The notes below the pieces were generated by a model. That model saw nothing but the letters and a program-made list of their open reading frames with translations, was not told where the DNA came from and ran no database searches. Below are positions 52,091 through 63,645 of a DNA stretch of 64,000 nt, in pieces. The stretch comes from Voacanga thouarsii (taxonomy: Eukaryota > Streptophyta > Magnoliopsida > Gentianales > Apocynaceae): NCBI GenBank assembly GCA_026120185.1, contig JANUWF010002208.1:2728001-2792000 (forward strand). The letters are read 5' to 3'. A program made the translations under genes and the position numbers. Positions within the stretch are counted from its first letter, which is position 1, and every line of letters begins with the position of its first letter.

Positions 52091-53683
52091 TGTCATTTAT
52101 TGTTCTGTGTACTCTCATGTAATAGAGAACTTCATTCAAAGCTCAATCAAGTTTTAATTTAAAAAACTAATTTAAGCTCAATCAAGTTTTAATTTAAAAA
52201 ACCAATTTAACCAATATAATACACAAATCCAAATAAGTATACCTATCAAGTAATATAGCATTACATTGGTAAGTATCGAAGAATCCCAAAGAACAGTATT
52301 ACCTACTCTTACTTCCACTTTTATTTCATTGTTTAATCAATCAAAATAAAGAAATAAAGTCACTAACTACTATTAATTCTAGCTAAATATCAATGAGCAC
52401 AACAAGAATATATCAACCTAATCACAAGATTAAGTCTAGAAGATCAGAAGAGCAAGATATAAATAAAAAATGAGATTGGCCATGTAATTAAAGTGAATTC
52501 CCCTAAATAAAATCAAGCATCAAACATTACTTAATCAATTGAATCAAAATCTAAGTATTGGCAAAGGGTTCCCCAAAATGTAAAACCTACTATCTCTTAA
52601 GTAATAAATTTTCTATCCTTGAGTCCAACTCATAGATATCTTTATCATACAAATTAAATTTAGGAACGTTAAAATCAAACAATTCTAGGTGACCCAACAA
52701 CTTTATCTACCACAAAATTCTCATCCTCCAAATCCTTTCTCAAGTTCATCAAGAGAAAACAAATCTATTGAACTAATACAAATAGGTACCCATCTCATAA
52801 ATCCTTTTCTCAAAGTTAATACAAGAGAATAATCTAATTAATCAATTAGATCAAACAAGCTCAAGTGATAGATTACTCAAACAAGATTCAATTAATCAAA
52901 TAATAATCTAATACAAGATCAAATTATGATACAAACTTGTAATTACAATTAGATCTAAGTAATATAAATATCATAGCAAAATTACAAAGTAAAAGTAAAG
53001 GGAAACCTATAGAAAAGTGCCCTTCTTCTACTTTCAATTCTTCTTTGGGATGATCCTCTCTTTCTTCAATCTTATCCTGATCTTCTCTTCTAACCCTCCT
53101 TGATGTTCCAAGAGACTTCTCAGATGTAAATCTCATGTGGCTCTCCTCTAAAATGACCCTATTAATGGGTATTTATAACTTCCTCTTGAAAATTCCTAAA
53201 ATATGTAGAATAGGGGCTGACTGTGATATTGCACGGCACCGTTGAAAGTACTATGCACGTCACCATGCATACTATGTATTAACGATATCAACTTTCAAAT
53301 AATGTTGTGAAACTTGACTTTCACTATGTGATGTAATCCTACACGGCGGGGTCCAATTTGATATGCACAGCACCATCGGCTCCCAAAAGTTTGATACTTT
53401 TAGAACTTTGAAGATGTACGGTACTGTAGATGGTGGATGGCACGGCATCGTGAAGTCCTAATAGTTTTGACTCTAAAATTTAGATGATGACACGGTGTAA
53501 TGTAGGATGATCCCAATGACGCCGTGTAGGCTTCTTAAAACTCTTTTGCAATTCTTTTCACCTTACTTCCACTTTTAATCTCAAATCATTACAATTTACA
53601 TCAAACAAGGAGAAAATAGGGGGATACGTAGTAATCTATAACAAATTTCTAGAGATTTTAAAGCACAAATGATATGTAAAATA
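52091..53683 (-). repeat. Athila 5' LTR, major part
   Basis: Plus-strand start TGTCATTTATTG next to the PBS. Interrupted at 53683 by Copia C; the last 38 bases of the LTR follow at 62876. It carries degenerate CACGGYRCCGTG repeats at 53230-53530. No gene: the frame at 52924-53136 is incidental. Confidence 0.75.
53230..53530. repeat. Degenerate CACGG-CCGTG motif cluster in the Athila LTR
   Basis: GCACGGCACCGTTG (53231), CACGTCACCATG (53258), CACGGCGGGG (53342), CACAGCACCATC (53366), TACGGTACTGTAG (53416), CACGGCATCGTG (53441), CACGGTGTAATG (53490) and GACGCCGTGT (53519) recur every 30 to 75 bases. Confidence 0.6.
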
Positions 53684-55441
53684 TGTTAGCATTATACCCT
53701 AGAGACAATCACTTGTACGTTGTATATGACACATTTTATTTTAATAAAATGCGTTATTTATCTTACAGTTTCTTTTGTTTACTTTTGCAATATAACTGTT
53801 AAATAAAGTCCCTAATACAACACTGTGTTAAGAAAATCATGATAGAGATCATGATATGAAATTCCAACTATACTGTATAGTGTTAGTACTAAAATAGTCT
53901 CTAGTCGTAGTATTAATGAGACAGGATATCATTAATGCGTTAAGACTAGCACGTGTTAGACTTCTTGATTTGAACAGGCTGTGTTTCTCATATCCGTGAG
54001 TATTAAGATACTCAAAGTTAACACATGGATGCTTGTTAATGGAACAAGTTCATTGGATGACCTAGCTATGAGATAATCACATGGATAACTATTTAGTGCC
54101 AGTGATATAATCTCAATATAGCAAACGTGCAAGTATCCTTAGACTTGAAATCTCCAAGGTACTTTGTTTGCTGAGTATTGTGCTTTGATTCCAATCTTTG
54201 GAGCCAGATCGAGGGTTGTCTATGGGATGAATATTGGGTACATTGTGAGGTAAACAAAAGTAATTGAGAAGGTCAATAAAGGATTCACCACTCCTAATAG
54301 TAAGGGCGAATATCTCACGGCCACTTATAGGAATTACTACTCAAGAAATCGTTGGCCAAGACGTCTGTGTATTGAAAGTAGTTTCAATTAATACACATCT
54401 AAAGTAGTGGGTTCCTGGTATAAGTACTATTATATTCGGGCCAGAATTAATATATATTATGGTGGGTATTGACACTAATTCTGTACTCCAAACCGAATGA
54501 GATATTATATGGTGAAATGAGTTAATTGCATTGTAATTTATTATTAAAGAGTTCATGTCAAGCCACTTGACTTCCTGGACTCTTGGATGGCCATGATGTG
54601 TTGCTAGATACCGCTCATGATATGCGGAATATGGGTTTATTAATTGATGAATTAATAAACCAATCTTGATTTGAATTAATATGATTAATTCTAATTAATT
54701 ATGGATTATTAATCTCAAAAACGTTTTGGATTAATTCATGTTTACTACCAATTGACTGGGAAACCTAATAGGTCACACACAATAGAAGATTATATACTCA
54801 AGATGTTATTTGATAACATAATGGGGTTAATTGCGACAAAGAGAAGTTGTTGTGGCCAAATTATAATTAGTTATAATTTATAAACCAAATTATAATTGTG
54901 AAAACTTGATGGTTCCAATTACAATTAGAGAATTCTAATTGTTTTAGAATTATTAGATGGAGAATTTTTTTTTAGTAGGTTTTTCGTGATATATGGGATA
55001 TATGCACGATGCCACAGTGTGATAAGGACACACGAAAAAAACTCCAAAACCCTAGAGCACACACGACTCCCTCTCTTCTCTCTTTCTCATTTTTCTTGCA
55101 ACAAGAAGAACAAACCCTAGCCGCCATTGTTGTTTTCTGCAAACATAGAAAATCTTAGTGCTTGAGTGTGATCCTCCGTGTAGATTTTCGTTAGAGATAA
55201 TCACACACTATGATTATAGTGGTTGGACATTCAATTCTCGTGGTGTTTGATCAAGAGGATTGCTGGATCGCGCCTCAGACTTGAAGAAGAAAATTTTGAT
55301 TTTTCAGGCGCTCAAAAAAAGGTAAAGTTGTTACATTTGTTCTCTTTATGTCTTGTTTTCCACACCTATACGGATCCTGGGATGGTATCTCAATTTTATT
55401 TTTTCACTGCGCCATATATGATATGCATGAGATACCCAATA
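53684..55441 (+). repeat. Copia C 5' LTR (1758 bp)
   Basis: Full match to 61131-62875. GTTTTAGAATT and AATTATAATTAG repeats occur at 54860-54960. It ends at the A before GTGGTATCAGAGCC. Confidence 0.94.
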
Positions 55442-55442
55442 G

Positions 55443-55455
55443 TGGTATCAGAGCC
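55443..55455 (+). promoter_or_regulatory. Copia C primer-binding site (tRNA-iMet)
   Basis: TGGTATCAGAGCC one base after the LTR. Confidence 0.93.
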
Positions 55456-57189
55456 GTGCTATGTGTGGTTTGCAGACACTGTTTCTTGCGTGAAAGTTGT
55501 TTCATGTAATCATGTATGTCTTTGTTCAATGTGAAAATTATTTTCACTCAAGTTGAAATCGTTTCAAGCATTATGGGCTGAGTTCGTAGCATAATATACT
55601 TATGTAATAGTTATAGCATATTTCAAAAAATATTTTCTTTATGTGCTACAAGTTTTTGCAAAAAAGTATTTTCTTGAACATGTGTTGATTGCCTTCCATT
55701 TCATCCTGTGAATTTAATTTTCTGTTTTGTTTTGTTTAAACTAACAAATTAATTGTTATTTTAAGCTTCAAAACAGAAAATTCTGCTAAGAATTGTTCTC
55801 ACTAAACCATTGCAGAAGATAAAGGTTCCAGAAATTGTTTCTGGAAAATTTTCAAAAATCGCCGTCTCTTCCCGACTACAGCCGGCACCGGCTCCCAACC
55901 GGCGCCAATTCCGTACTATTTCGCGACGTCCAGAAATCATTTCTAGAAAAAAATTTCTTGAAACCCGACTGCAACCGGTGCCGGTTCTGCTCTGTTTCAC
56001 AACGTTCCAGCCATTTAAAAAAAAATTGAAATAAAGTTTTGAAAGGGAAAAATCTCATTTGATGAAAGACGAGACCCAAAAGCATTTTTTCAAAATTAGT
56101 TTTGAGACAAACAATTTTATCTTTTAAAATGATAAAGTTTTGAAAATTTAAAATTAATGTATTTTTCTAAAATATTGATTTTAGAATTTATTTTATTTTT
56201 CTAAAATAGTGATTTTGGAATAGTAAACTTCTATGTTTATTTTATTTAAGCATAATTAATGACATAGTGGATGGTTATGGACTAAAACCAATTATATCAG
56301 TTCATGCATTCTAAAATTCTTATGTAATTCTCTTCTTATCTAACTCCCCTCGAACGTAACTCAAGGTTTTCCCTCTTTAGAAAATTGTGTAATAAGTTTA
56401 CATAGGTTAGATATGAGTAGAATTATTTTATTTTGGAGATGGCAACCAAAATAAGGCAAGAAGGTAAGACCTTCTATTTAAATCATGCATGAATACATAG
56501 AGTTAACTATATTGATTTCTTTTATGGCTTAAAGAAATTAATTTAGGATAAAGTCCATAACCATACCATGTAATCGCTTTATTACCATTATTATCAATTA
56601 GGTGATTTATTGATTTTTATGCATGTCATTTATTGAAATCACCAAAAGGAACAAATTACTCAATTAATATTAAACCTAATTCCTTCCGTTAATATAGTAA
56701 GAACGAGAGTTCTTTTTCGAGACTAAGTTGTTGGGCAAATCCAAGCCTACTCGACATTGGGCATGTTCAAGCAATGGAATTAAATTCCTGATTAATGGGT
56801 CAGATTTAACTAAATTCTTTATTCCGATTTGGCAAACTCAAGCATAAAGAAATTTAGAGGAAAGGTTGGGGTAGCCTAAAAGGCTTTAAGATTAAAAGCT
56901 ATTAATGACCCAATGATCCGGTAATTACATACGATGTAATTGGTATTAGATACCTACCAATGAACTCAAGGGTGGCTTGTTGGGCAAACCTAAGGTTATT
57001 CTTGAGAAATTTGGATACCGATCCACTAGGAAAGCTTCTAACGGGCTTTCCCAAATCAGTAGTGGGGGCTATTAGTTTGAGTAAAATAGTGGAGTAAAAA
57101 TGCGTTTAATTAAAGTCCTAATTTTTTGAATTTCATGTGCATATACAGTAGCTAATCCTCTCTATCTTTACATCTAGGACAGTTGCATA
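55456..57189 (+). other. Copia C untranslated leader
   Basis: 1.7 kb, AT-rich except for a GC-rich island at 55855-56000 with CCGGCACCGGCTCCC and its near repeat CCGGTGCCGGTTC. The word TTGGGCAAA/TTGGGCATG occurs at 56730, 56756 and 56979. Frames across the island on both strands follow from its composition. No coding content. Confidence 0.6.
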
Positions 57190-58090
57190 ATGTCAACAAA
57201 CCTAAACCTACGTAGCATCTTGGAAACCAACAAGTTAAATGAATCAAACTACCCCTACTGGTATAGAAATTTGAGAATTGTTCTCATATCGAAAAAGTTG
57301 CTCTACGTTCTAGATGCTTCTATTCCGCCACCACCAGCTCAAGATACTCATGCTGATGAGCATGTTGTCCACAAAAGGTATAACGAGGATAGTGATACAT
57401 CATCATGTATTATGCTGGCATCCATGACTCCCGATCTGTAAAAATAACACGAGCATATGAATGCTCAATCGATTGTACTACATCTTCAACAGTTGTTTGA
57501 CGGCCAAGCCAGAACTGAGAGATACAAGATCTCGAAGCAACTATTCCGTTGCAAAATGGCAGAGGGTTCTTCTGTGGCCACACAAGGGCTAAAAATGCTA
57601 GGCTTAATAGAGAAGCTACGATCTCTCAGGTTCATGATGGATTTTGACTTAAATGTTGACTTAATTTTACAGTCTTTACCTAATAGTTTCTCACAATTTG
57701 TGATTAACTATCAAATGAACAAGATTGAGTCCACCATTCTTGAGTTGATCAATCTTCTCAAAATTGTGGAGTCCTCTATGATGAAGGATTCCAATGCAGT
57801 TTTAATGGTAGAATATTCTTCTTTCGAAGAAGAAAGTTCAAAAGAAGAAGAAGGCTCCCATGAAGCCCAAAGGTGATGTGAAAAAGAAGGACGCTGCTAC
57901 CAAGGACCAATGCTATCATTGTGGTAAGATGGGCCACTGGAGGAGCAACTGCAAAGCCTACTTGGAGACCGTTAAGGACAAGAAGCAGAAGGAGAAGCTT
58001 GCAAGCACTTTTACTTCTACTCTGAGTATGTTTATGATTGAGATAAATATTACCTTTAGAAATAAGATATGGGTATTAGATACCAGATGA
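57190..58090 (+). pseudogene. gag: Copia C gag
   Basis: ATG 57190 (MSTNLNLRSILETNKLNESN), the usual copia gag opening with NYPYWYRNLRIVL. SCIMLASMTPDL leads to a double stop at 57439-57447, where TAA replaces two CAA codons. The same frame continues to 57876 (capsid helix NYQMNKIESTILELINLLK near 57712-57765) and then shifts. The nucleocapsid frame 57860-58090 holds an intact CCHC knuckle, CYHCGKMGHWRSNC (57911-57952). Two substitutions and one frame change are the main damage. Confidence 0.88.
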
Positions 58091-59373
58091 GGATCTCATT
58101 TGTGTAATAAATTGCAGGGACTAAAGGGTAGTAAAAGGCTAGAGAAATGCGACATGGACCTACGTACTACAAATGGGGAAAATGTTGTTGTACTTGTTGT
58201 GGGGACATACGAGCTGAACCCGCCTTCGGGATTAGTTATAGAATTACAAAATTGTTATTATGTACCAATTTTAATGAAAAACATTATCTCAATTACGTGT
58301 TTAGACTTAAATAGATTTCATTTGATATTTAAGAATAAATGTTGTTCTTTTTCATTGAATGATATTCATTATGGTTCAGCAACTCTGGTTAATGGTTTTA
58401 TGTTCTAGACTTGAAAAATCCAATTCTTAATATAAACAATAAGAAACCTAAAATAGATAACTCTAACACCTTTTACTTATGGCGTTGTCGTTTAGGCCAT
58501 GTAAACGAAAATTGTGTTTCTAAGTTACACAAGTTTGGTGACTTAGAGTCATTTGATTATGAATCATATGGCACATGTGAGTCTTGTTTACTAGGTAAAA
58601 TGGCTAAAACTCATTTTTTGGGAAAAAGAGGACTGGCCAATGAGTTATTAGAACTCATACATTCTGATGTATATGGCCTAATGTCAATACAAGCAAGAGG
58701 AGGTTATAACTATTTCGTAACCTTAATCGATGATTTCTCACGATACGGGTATTTATATTTAATGAAATACAAATCTGAGGCCTTTGATAAGTTCAAAGAT
58801 TTCAATAATGAAATAGAGAAGCAACTTGGTAAAAGTATTAAGACTTTAAGATCTGATCGAGGAGAAGAATATTTGAGCCAAGAGTTTCTAAGTTATCTTA
58901 GAGATAACGAGATATTATCTCAATGGACTCCATCACATACACCTCAATATAATAGTGTATCTGAGATAAGGAATCGAACCCTTCTAGACATGGTATGGAC
59001 CATGATGGCTTTTGCAGACTTACCAAAATCATTTTGGGGGTATGCATTAGAGACTTCTGTTTATATACTAAATAGAGTTCCGACAAAATCGGTTGATTCT
59101 ATCCCATTTGAGATGTTCTTTAGTAAGAAACCAAAGTTATCTCACTTGCGAGTATGGGGTTGTCTTGCCTTTATCAAAAGGCCACAGTCAGACAAACTTG
59201 ATAGTAAGTCTGACAAGTGTTTGTTTATGGGATGTCCAAAAGAATCTTTCGGATATTACTTCTACCTACCCTCTGAAAACAAAGTGTTTGTTTCGAAGCA
59301 TGTCGTCTTCTTAGAAAAGGAGCACATGCTCAAAAGGGATAGTGGGAGTAAAATTGAATTTAGTGAAGTTTAA
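58018..59373 (+). pseudogene. pol: Copia C protease and integrase
   Basis: Protease: IWVLDTR, TGA, GSHLCNKL at 58066-58113; the catalytic Asp is kept but the Gly is changed and a stop follows. Integrase: a 320-residue open frame, 58411-59373, the longest in the window. HHCC zinc domain (LWRCRLGHVN, CESCLLGKMAK), catalytic Asp in LIHSDVYG (about 58650), Asp in LRSDRGEEY (58850-58876) and Glu in SVSEIRNRTLLDMV (58951-58992). [17 protein letters not shown] and LRVWGCLAFIKRP follow. By residues the integrase core looks intact; a frame change at 58408 separates it from the protease. Confidence 0.9.
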
Positions 59374-59580
59374 GAAGATCAAACAAACAAGGATCAACCG
59401 TCTGATCCCACATTTGTTGAGAGAATAGATGAACCTTCTACTCCACAAAAACTTCGTAGGTCTAGTAGGATACGTGTGGCATTTGAGAGATATAGATTTC
59501 TCATTAATGACCACAATGACGTATTGCTCATAGATGAAGATAAGCCTACTACCTACAAGGATGTTCTAACAGTTCAAAAT

Positions 59581-61116
59581 CTAGCAAATGGCTTGAGGCC
59601 ATGAAGTCAGAGATGGATTCCATGTACGACAACCAAGTTTGGACTTTGGTTGATCCACCCAAAGGAATTAAACCTATTGGGTGCAAATAGGTTTTCAAGA
59701 AGAAAAAGGACATGAATGGTAACGCAGTTACCTATAAAGCACGACTAGTGGCAAAGGGTTATCGTTAACAACATGGTATTGACTATGATGAAATTTTCTT
59801 GCCAGTAGCCATGTTAAAATCCATTAGGATACTTCTAACCATTGCTGCTCATTATGATTATAAGATTTGGCAAATAGATATGAAAACAGCTTTCCTAAAC
59901 GAAAATCTGACTGAGGAAGTGTATATGACACAACCTGAGGGTTTCACATCCAATGATAGCACAAAGGTGTGTAAGCTGCAAAGGTCTATTTATGTACTTA
60001 AGCAAGCTTCTAGGAGTTGCAACATCCATTTTGATAAAACAATTAAAGAGTTTGGTTTCATTCAAAACATGGATGAGCCTTGTGTATACAAGAAGTTCAG
60101 TGGGAGCACAATCTTTTTTTTTATTTCTTTATGTAGATGACATATTACTAATAGGAAACGATATACCTGTCTTGCAAACAGTTAAAATTTGGTTGTGCAA
60201 ACAATTCTCCATGAAAGACCTTGATGAAGCAACCTATATTCTTGGAATAAGGGTCTATAGAGATAGATCTAAAAGGTTGCTAGGTCTTTCACAATCTACA
60301 TACATAGATAAAGTGTTAAAGAAGTTTAGTATGGATCAATCTAAAAAGGGATTCTTACCCATGTCACATGGTGTAAACCTTTCAAAGTTGATGTCTCCCA
60401 AGACATAAGTTGAAAGGGACCATATGAGTAAGATTCCATATGCTTCGGTAGTTGGATCTATCATGTATGCTATGATATGTATAAGACCCGATGTATCTTG
60501 TGTTCTCAGTTTGATGAGCAGATACCAATCTGACCTTGGTGAGGGTCATTGGGCGGTTGTGAAGAACAACCATAAGTACTTACAAAGGACTAATGATGTG
60601 TTCTTAGTATATGGAGAAGGTGATTTGAAAATAAACAGGTATACTGATACCAGTTTTCAATCTGACAAATATTATTTCAAATCATAATCCGGCTGCGTGT
60701 TTACGTTGTGCAAAGGGGCAATAAGTTGGAAGAATTCCAAATAAGAGACTATTGCCGACTTTACAATAGAAGCTGAGTACATAGCCTGTTTTGAAGCAGC
60801 TAAGGAGGCTATTTGGATCAAGAAGTTCGTGATGAAATTGGGTGTAATTCCTAGCGTTGTTGGTCCAATATCTTTGTATTGTAACAACAACGAAGTCATT
60901 GCACAAGCAAAGGAACCACAGTCTCACCAACGCTCCAAACACGTACTACGACGCTATCATCTGATCCGGGAGATCATAGATAGGAAAGATGTAAAGATAG
61001 AGAGAGTTCTCACGGATAAGAACATAGTTGACCCACTTATAAAAGCACTATCCCAAAAGAAATATGATAGGTATGTTGAGTCATTCAGTATTAGATACAT
61101 GAATGATTGGCTCTAG
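59581..61116 (+). pseudogene. pol: Copia C reverse transcriptase and RNase H
   Basis: Preceded by a short linker (59374-59580) with stops. RT: SEMDSMYDNQVWTLVDPPKG (about 59608-59667), a TAG at the Trp of the GCKW box (59687), ARLVAKGYR then TAA at 59766, MLKSIRILLTIAAHYDYKIW (59810-59869), MKTAFLNENL, and YVDDILLIGND at 60130-60162 after a frame change in a T-run (60115-60122). RNase H: 60424-61116, with SVV-GSIMYAM and RPDVSCV, the EAEY block around 60770, and the end VDPLIKALSQKKYD. Stops at 60408 and 60687. Confidence 0.9.
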
Positions 61117-61130
61117 TGCAAGTGGGAGTT
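61117..61130 (+). promoter_or_regulatory. Copia C polypurine tract
   Basis: TGCAAGTGGGAGTT directly before the 3' LTR. Shared with Copia A and B. Confidence 0.85.
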
Positions 61131-62875
61131 TGTTAGCGTTATGCCCTAGAGGCAATCACTTGTACGTTGTACATGACACATTTTATTTTAATAAAATGCG
61201 TTATTTATCTTACAGTTTCTTTTGTTTACTTTTGTAATATAACTGTTTGATAAAGTCCCTAATACAACACTGTGTTAAGAAAATCATGATATGAGATTCC
61301 TACTATACTGTATTGTGTTAGTACTTAAATAGTCCCTAGCTATAGTATTAATGAGACAGGACATCATTAATACGTTAAAACTAGCATGTGTTAGACTTCC
61401 TGATTTGAACAGGCGGTGTTTCTCATATCCGTGAATATTAAGATACTCAAAGTTAACACATGGATGCTTATTAATGGAACAAGTTCATTGGATGACCTAG
61501 CTATGAGATAATCACATGGATAACTATTTAGTACCAGTGATATAATCTCAATATAGCAAACGTGCAAGTATCCGTAGACTTGAAATCTCCAAGGTACTTT
61601 GTTTGTTGAGTATTGTGCTTTGATTCCAATCTCTGGAGCCAGATCGAGGGCTGTCTATGGGATGAATATTGGGTACATTGTGAGGTAAACAAAAGTAATT
61701 GAGAAGGTCAATAAAGGATTCACCACTCCTAATAGTAAGGGTGAATATCTCACAACCACTTGTAGGAATTACTACTCAAGAAATCGTTGGCCAAGACGTC
61801 TGTGTATTGAAAATAGTTTCAATTAATACACATCTAAAGTAGTGGGTTCTTGGTATAAGTACTATTATATTCGGGCCAGAATTAATATATATTCTGGTGG
61901 GTGTTGGCACTAATTCTGTACTCCAAACCGAATGAGATATTATATGGTGAAATGAGTTAATTGCATTGTAATTTATTATTAAAGGGTTCATGTCAAGCCA
62001 CTTGACTTCCTAGACTCTTGGGTGGCCATGATGTGTTGCTAGATACCACTCATGATCTGCGGAATATGGGTTTATTAATTGATGAATTAATAAACCAATC
62101 CTGATTTGAATTAATATGATTAATTCTAATTAATTATGGATTATTAATCTCAAAAACGTTTTGGATTAATTCATGTTTACTACCAATTGATTGGGAAACC
62201 TAATAGGTCACACACAATAGAAGATTATATACTCAAGATGTTATTTGATAACATAATAGGGTTAATTGCGACAAAGAGAAGTTGTTGTGGCCAAATTATA
62301 ATTAGTTATAATTTATAGACCAAATTATAATTGTGAAAACTTGATGGTTCCAATTACAATTAGAGAATTCCAATTGTTTTAGAATTCTCAGATGGAGAAT
62401 TTTTTTTAGTAGGTTTTTCGTGATATATGGGATATATGCACGATGCCACAGTGTGATAGGGACACACGAAAACAACTCCAAAACCCTAGGGCACACACGA
62501 CTCCCTCTCTTCACTTTTTCTCATTTTTCTTGCAACAAGAAGAACAAAACCTAGTCGCCATTGTTGTTTTCTGCTAGCACAGAAAATCTTAGTGCTTGAG
62601 TGTGATTCTCCGTATGGATTTCAATTAGAGATAATCACACACTATGATTATAGTAGTTGGACATTTAATTCTCGTGGTGTTTGATCAAGAGGATTGCTAG
62701 ATCGCACCTCAGACTTGAAGAAGAAAATTTTTGTTTTTCAAACGCTCAAAGAAAGGTAAAGTTGTTACCTTTGTTCTCTTTATGTCTTGTTTTCCACACA
62801 TATGTGGATCCTATGATGGTATCTCAATTTTATTTTTCCGTTGCGCCATATATGATATGCATGATATACCTAACA
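61131..62875 (+). repeat. Copia C 3' LTR (1745 bp)
   Basis: Starts TGTTAGCGTTATGCCC, ends GATATACCTAACA, followed by the AAATA duplication. Confidence 0.94.
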
Positions 62876-62913
62876 AAATATACATACAATGAGCAATTAT
62901 CCACCACTCATCA
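62876..62913 (-). repeat. Athila 5' LTR, terminal 38 bp
   Basis: The minus strand starts TGATGAGTGGTGGATAATTG, close to the LTR start of known plant Athila-like families (TGATGAGCGGATAA type). This completes the LTR cut at 53683. If correct, the Athila target duplication would be 62914-62918 (TATCC), whose partner is out of view. Confidence 0.6.
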
Positions 62914-62918
62914 TATCC

Positions 62919-63645
62919 TTCCAATACTTGTTAAAGTAATACATATTTTTAGAGAGTAATATGAGTATCCTGAATGTGATTCTTTTATGAAAAATATGTT
63001 TTTAAAATATAAGAAAATTATGAAGATCTACCTATTTTATATTGTATGGTATTATATTTAGATCTTCGAGTAAAAACTCCTAAATTTCATAGTATTATTG
63101 AGTTCTTTACAAAACATTGGAATTTGATGAAAATTCAGTAGTTTGACAATTTAAGATAAAAAGTATTAATGAAAAAGTTGTTAAAACTTTATCTAATATG
63201 TTTAACTTTATCTGAAATTCAGTAGTTTGAGTCTTCTTTTTCTAATTCTAATCAAATCAGTACTATTGGTGGAGAAGGTCCATCTAGTAGTCAACTTCAA
63301 CTGCCACAAAGATCCACTTCTTCGATTTCATTAACATGATCTTCTTCTTTTAATCTGTGGGGTATTATGTAGCATCAAAAAATATTAATTGTGAACTATA
63401 ATGAAATGACAATCTATAATGTGCAACCTCTGGTAGAAGATGAGAGTCAATCCTTTGACATTTTGTAGTTGGTGAAATGATCATGTAAAAGAATATCAAA
63501 TTTTATTTAAAATGACACATCTTATCTCTACAATACTATTGAAAGCTTGTTTAGTAAAAGTGCTTGAATAATTAACGAAAAACGAGCTCGATTAGTTCTT
63601 CATACTTTTGAGATATTAATATACAAAGTAACTTAGTTCAAAGTT
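62919..63645 (+). pseudogene. hAT transposase C-terminal half, decayed
   Basis: Several blocks in hAT order, in shifting plus frames: PECDSFMKNMFLKY (about 62970-63010), YCMVLYLDLRVKTPKFHSII (63041-63100, where intact proteins have the L-D-P-R block), a Ser-rich linker (GGEGPSSSQLQLPQRS, 63270-63320), EDESQSFDIL (63438-63467) leading into W-x-N-DHVKEYQILFKM (63471-63515), and IINEKRARLVLHTFEILIY (63571-63627). The last three form the hAT dimerisation domain. Stops and frame changes are many. Transposases of this type cut and paste DNA; this one is dead. The N-terminal half and inverted repeats are not seen. Confidence 0.72.

Larger units (their letters stand above)
53684..62875 (+). mobile_element. 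Copia C: complete Ty1/copia retrotransposon
   Basis: LTRs 53684-55441 and 61131-62875 start TGTTAGC; the right one ends CCTAACA, the left one ends CCCAATA. AAATA is duplicated at 53679-53683 and 62876-62880. PBS, gag, protease, integrase, RT, RNase H and PPT follow in order. LTRs differ by scattered substitutions and a 13-base gap (GATAGAGATCATG region near 53840), so it is of middle age. Different family from A and B, though the PPT is shared. Confidence 0.95.
18619..62913 (-). mobile_element. Athila-like Ty3/gypsy element hosting most of the nest
   Basis: Minus-strand pieces in element order: 5' LTR 62913-62876 plus 53683-52091, PBS 52084-52066, gag 51717-51171, protease region 32738-31957, RT 30824-30019, and RT end to RNase H 19118-18619. 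Each interruption cuts a readable protein segment that resumes across the insert with matching target duplications (TTGGG, GTACC, AAATA). Integrase and the 3' LTR lie left of the window. The N-terminal capsid part of gag seems to be missing, so the element was already deleted. Athila is assigned from the RT and gag motifs and from the LTR start TGATGAGTGG. Confidence 0.85.

Noticed and set aside
55761..56085. Four overlapping frames on both strands in the Copia C leader
   Set aside because: Caused by the GC-rich near-repeat at 55855-56000; no conserved motif.
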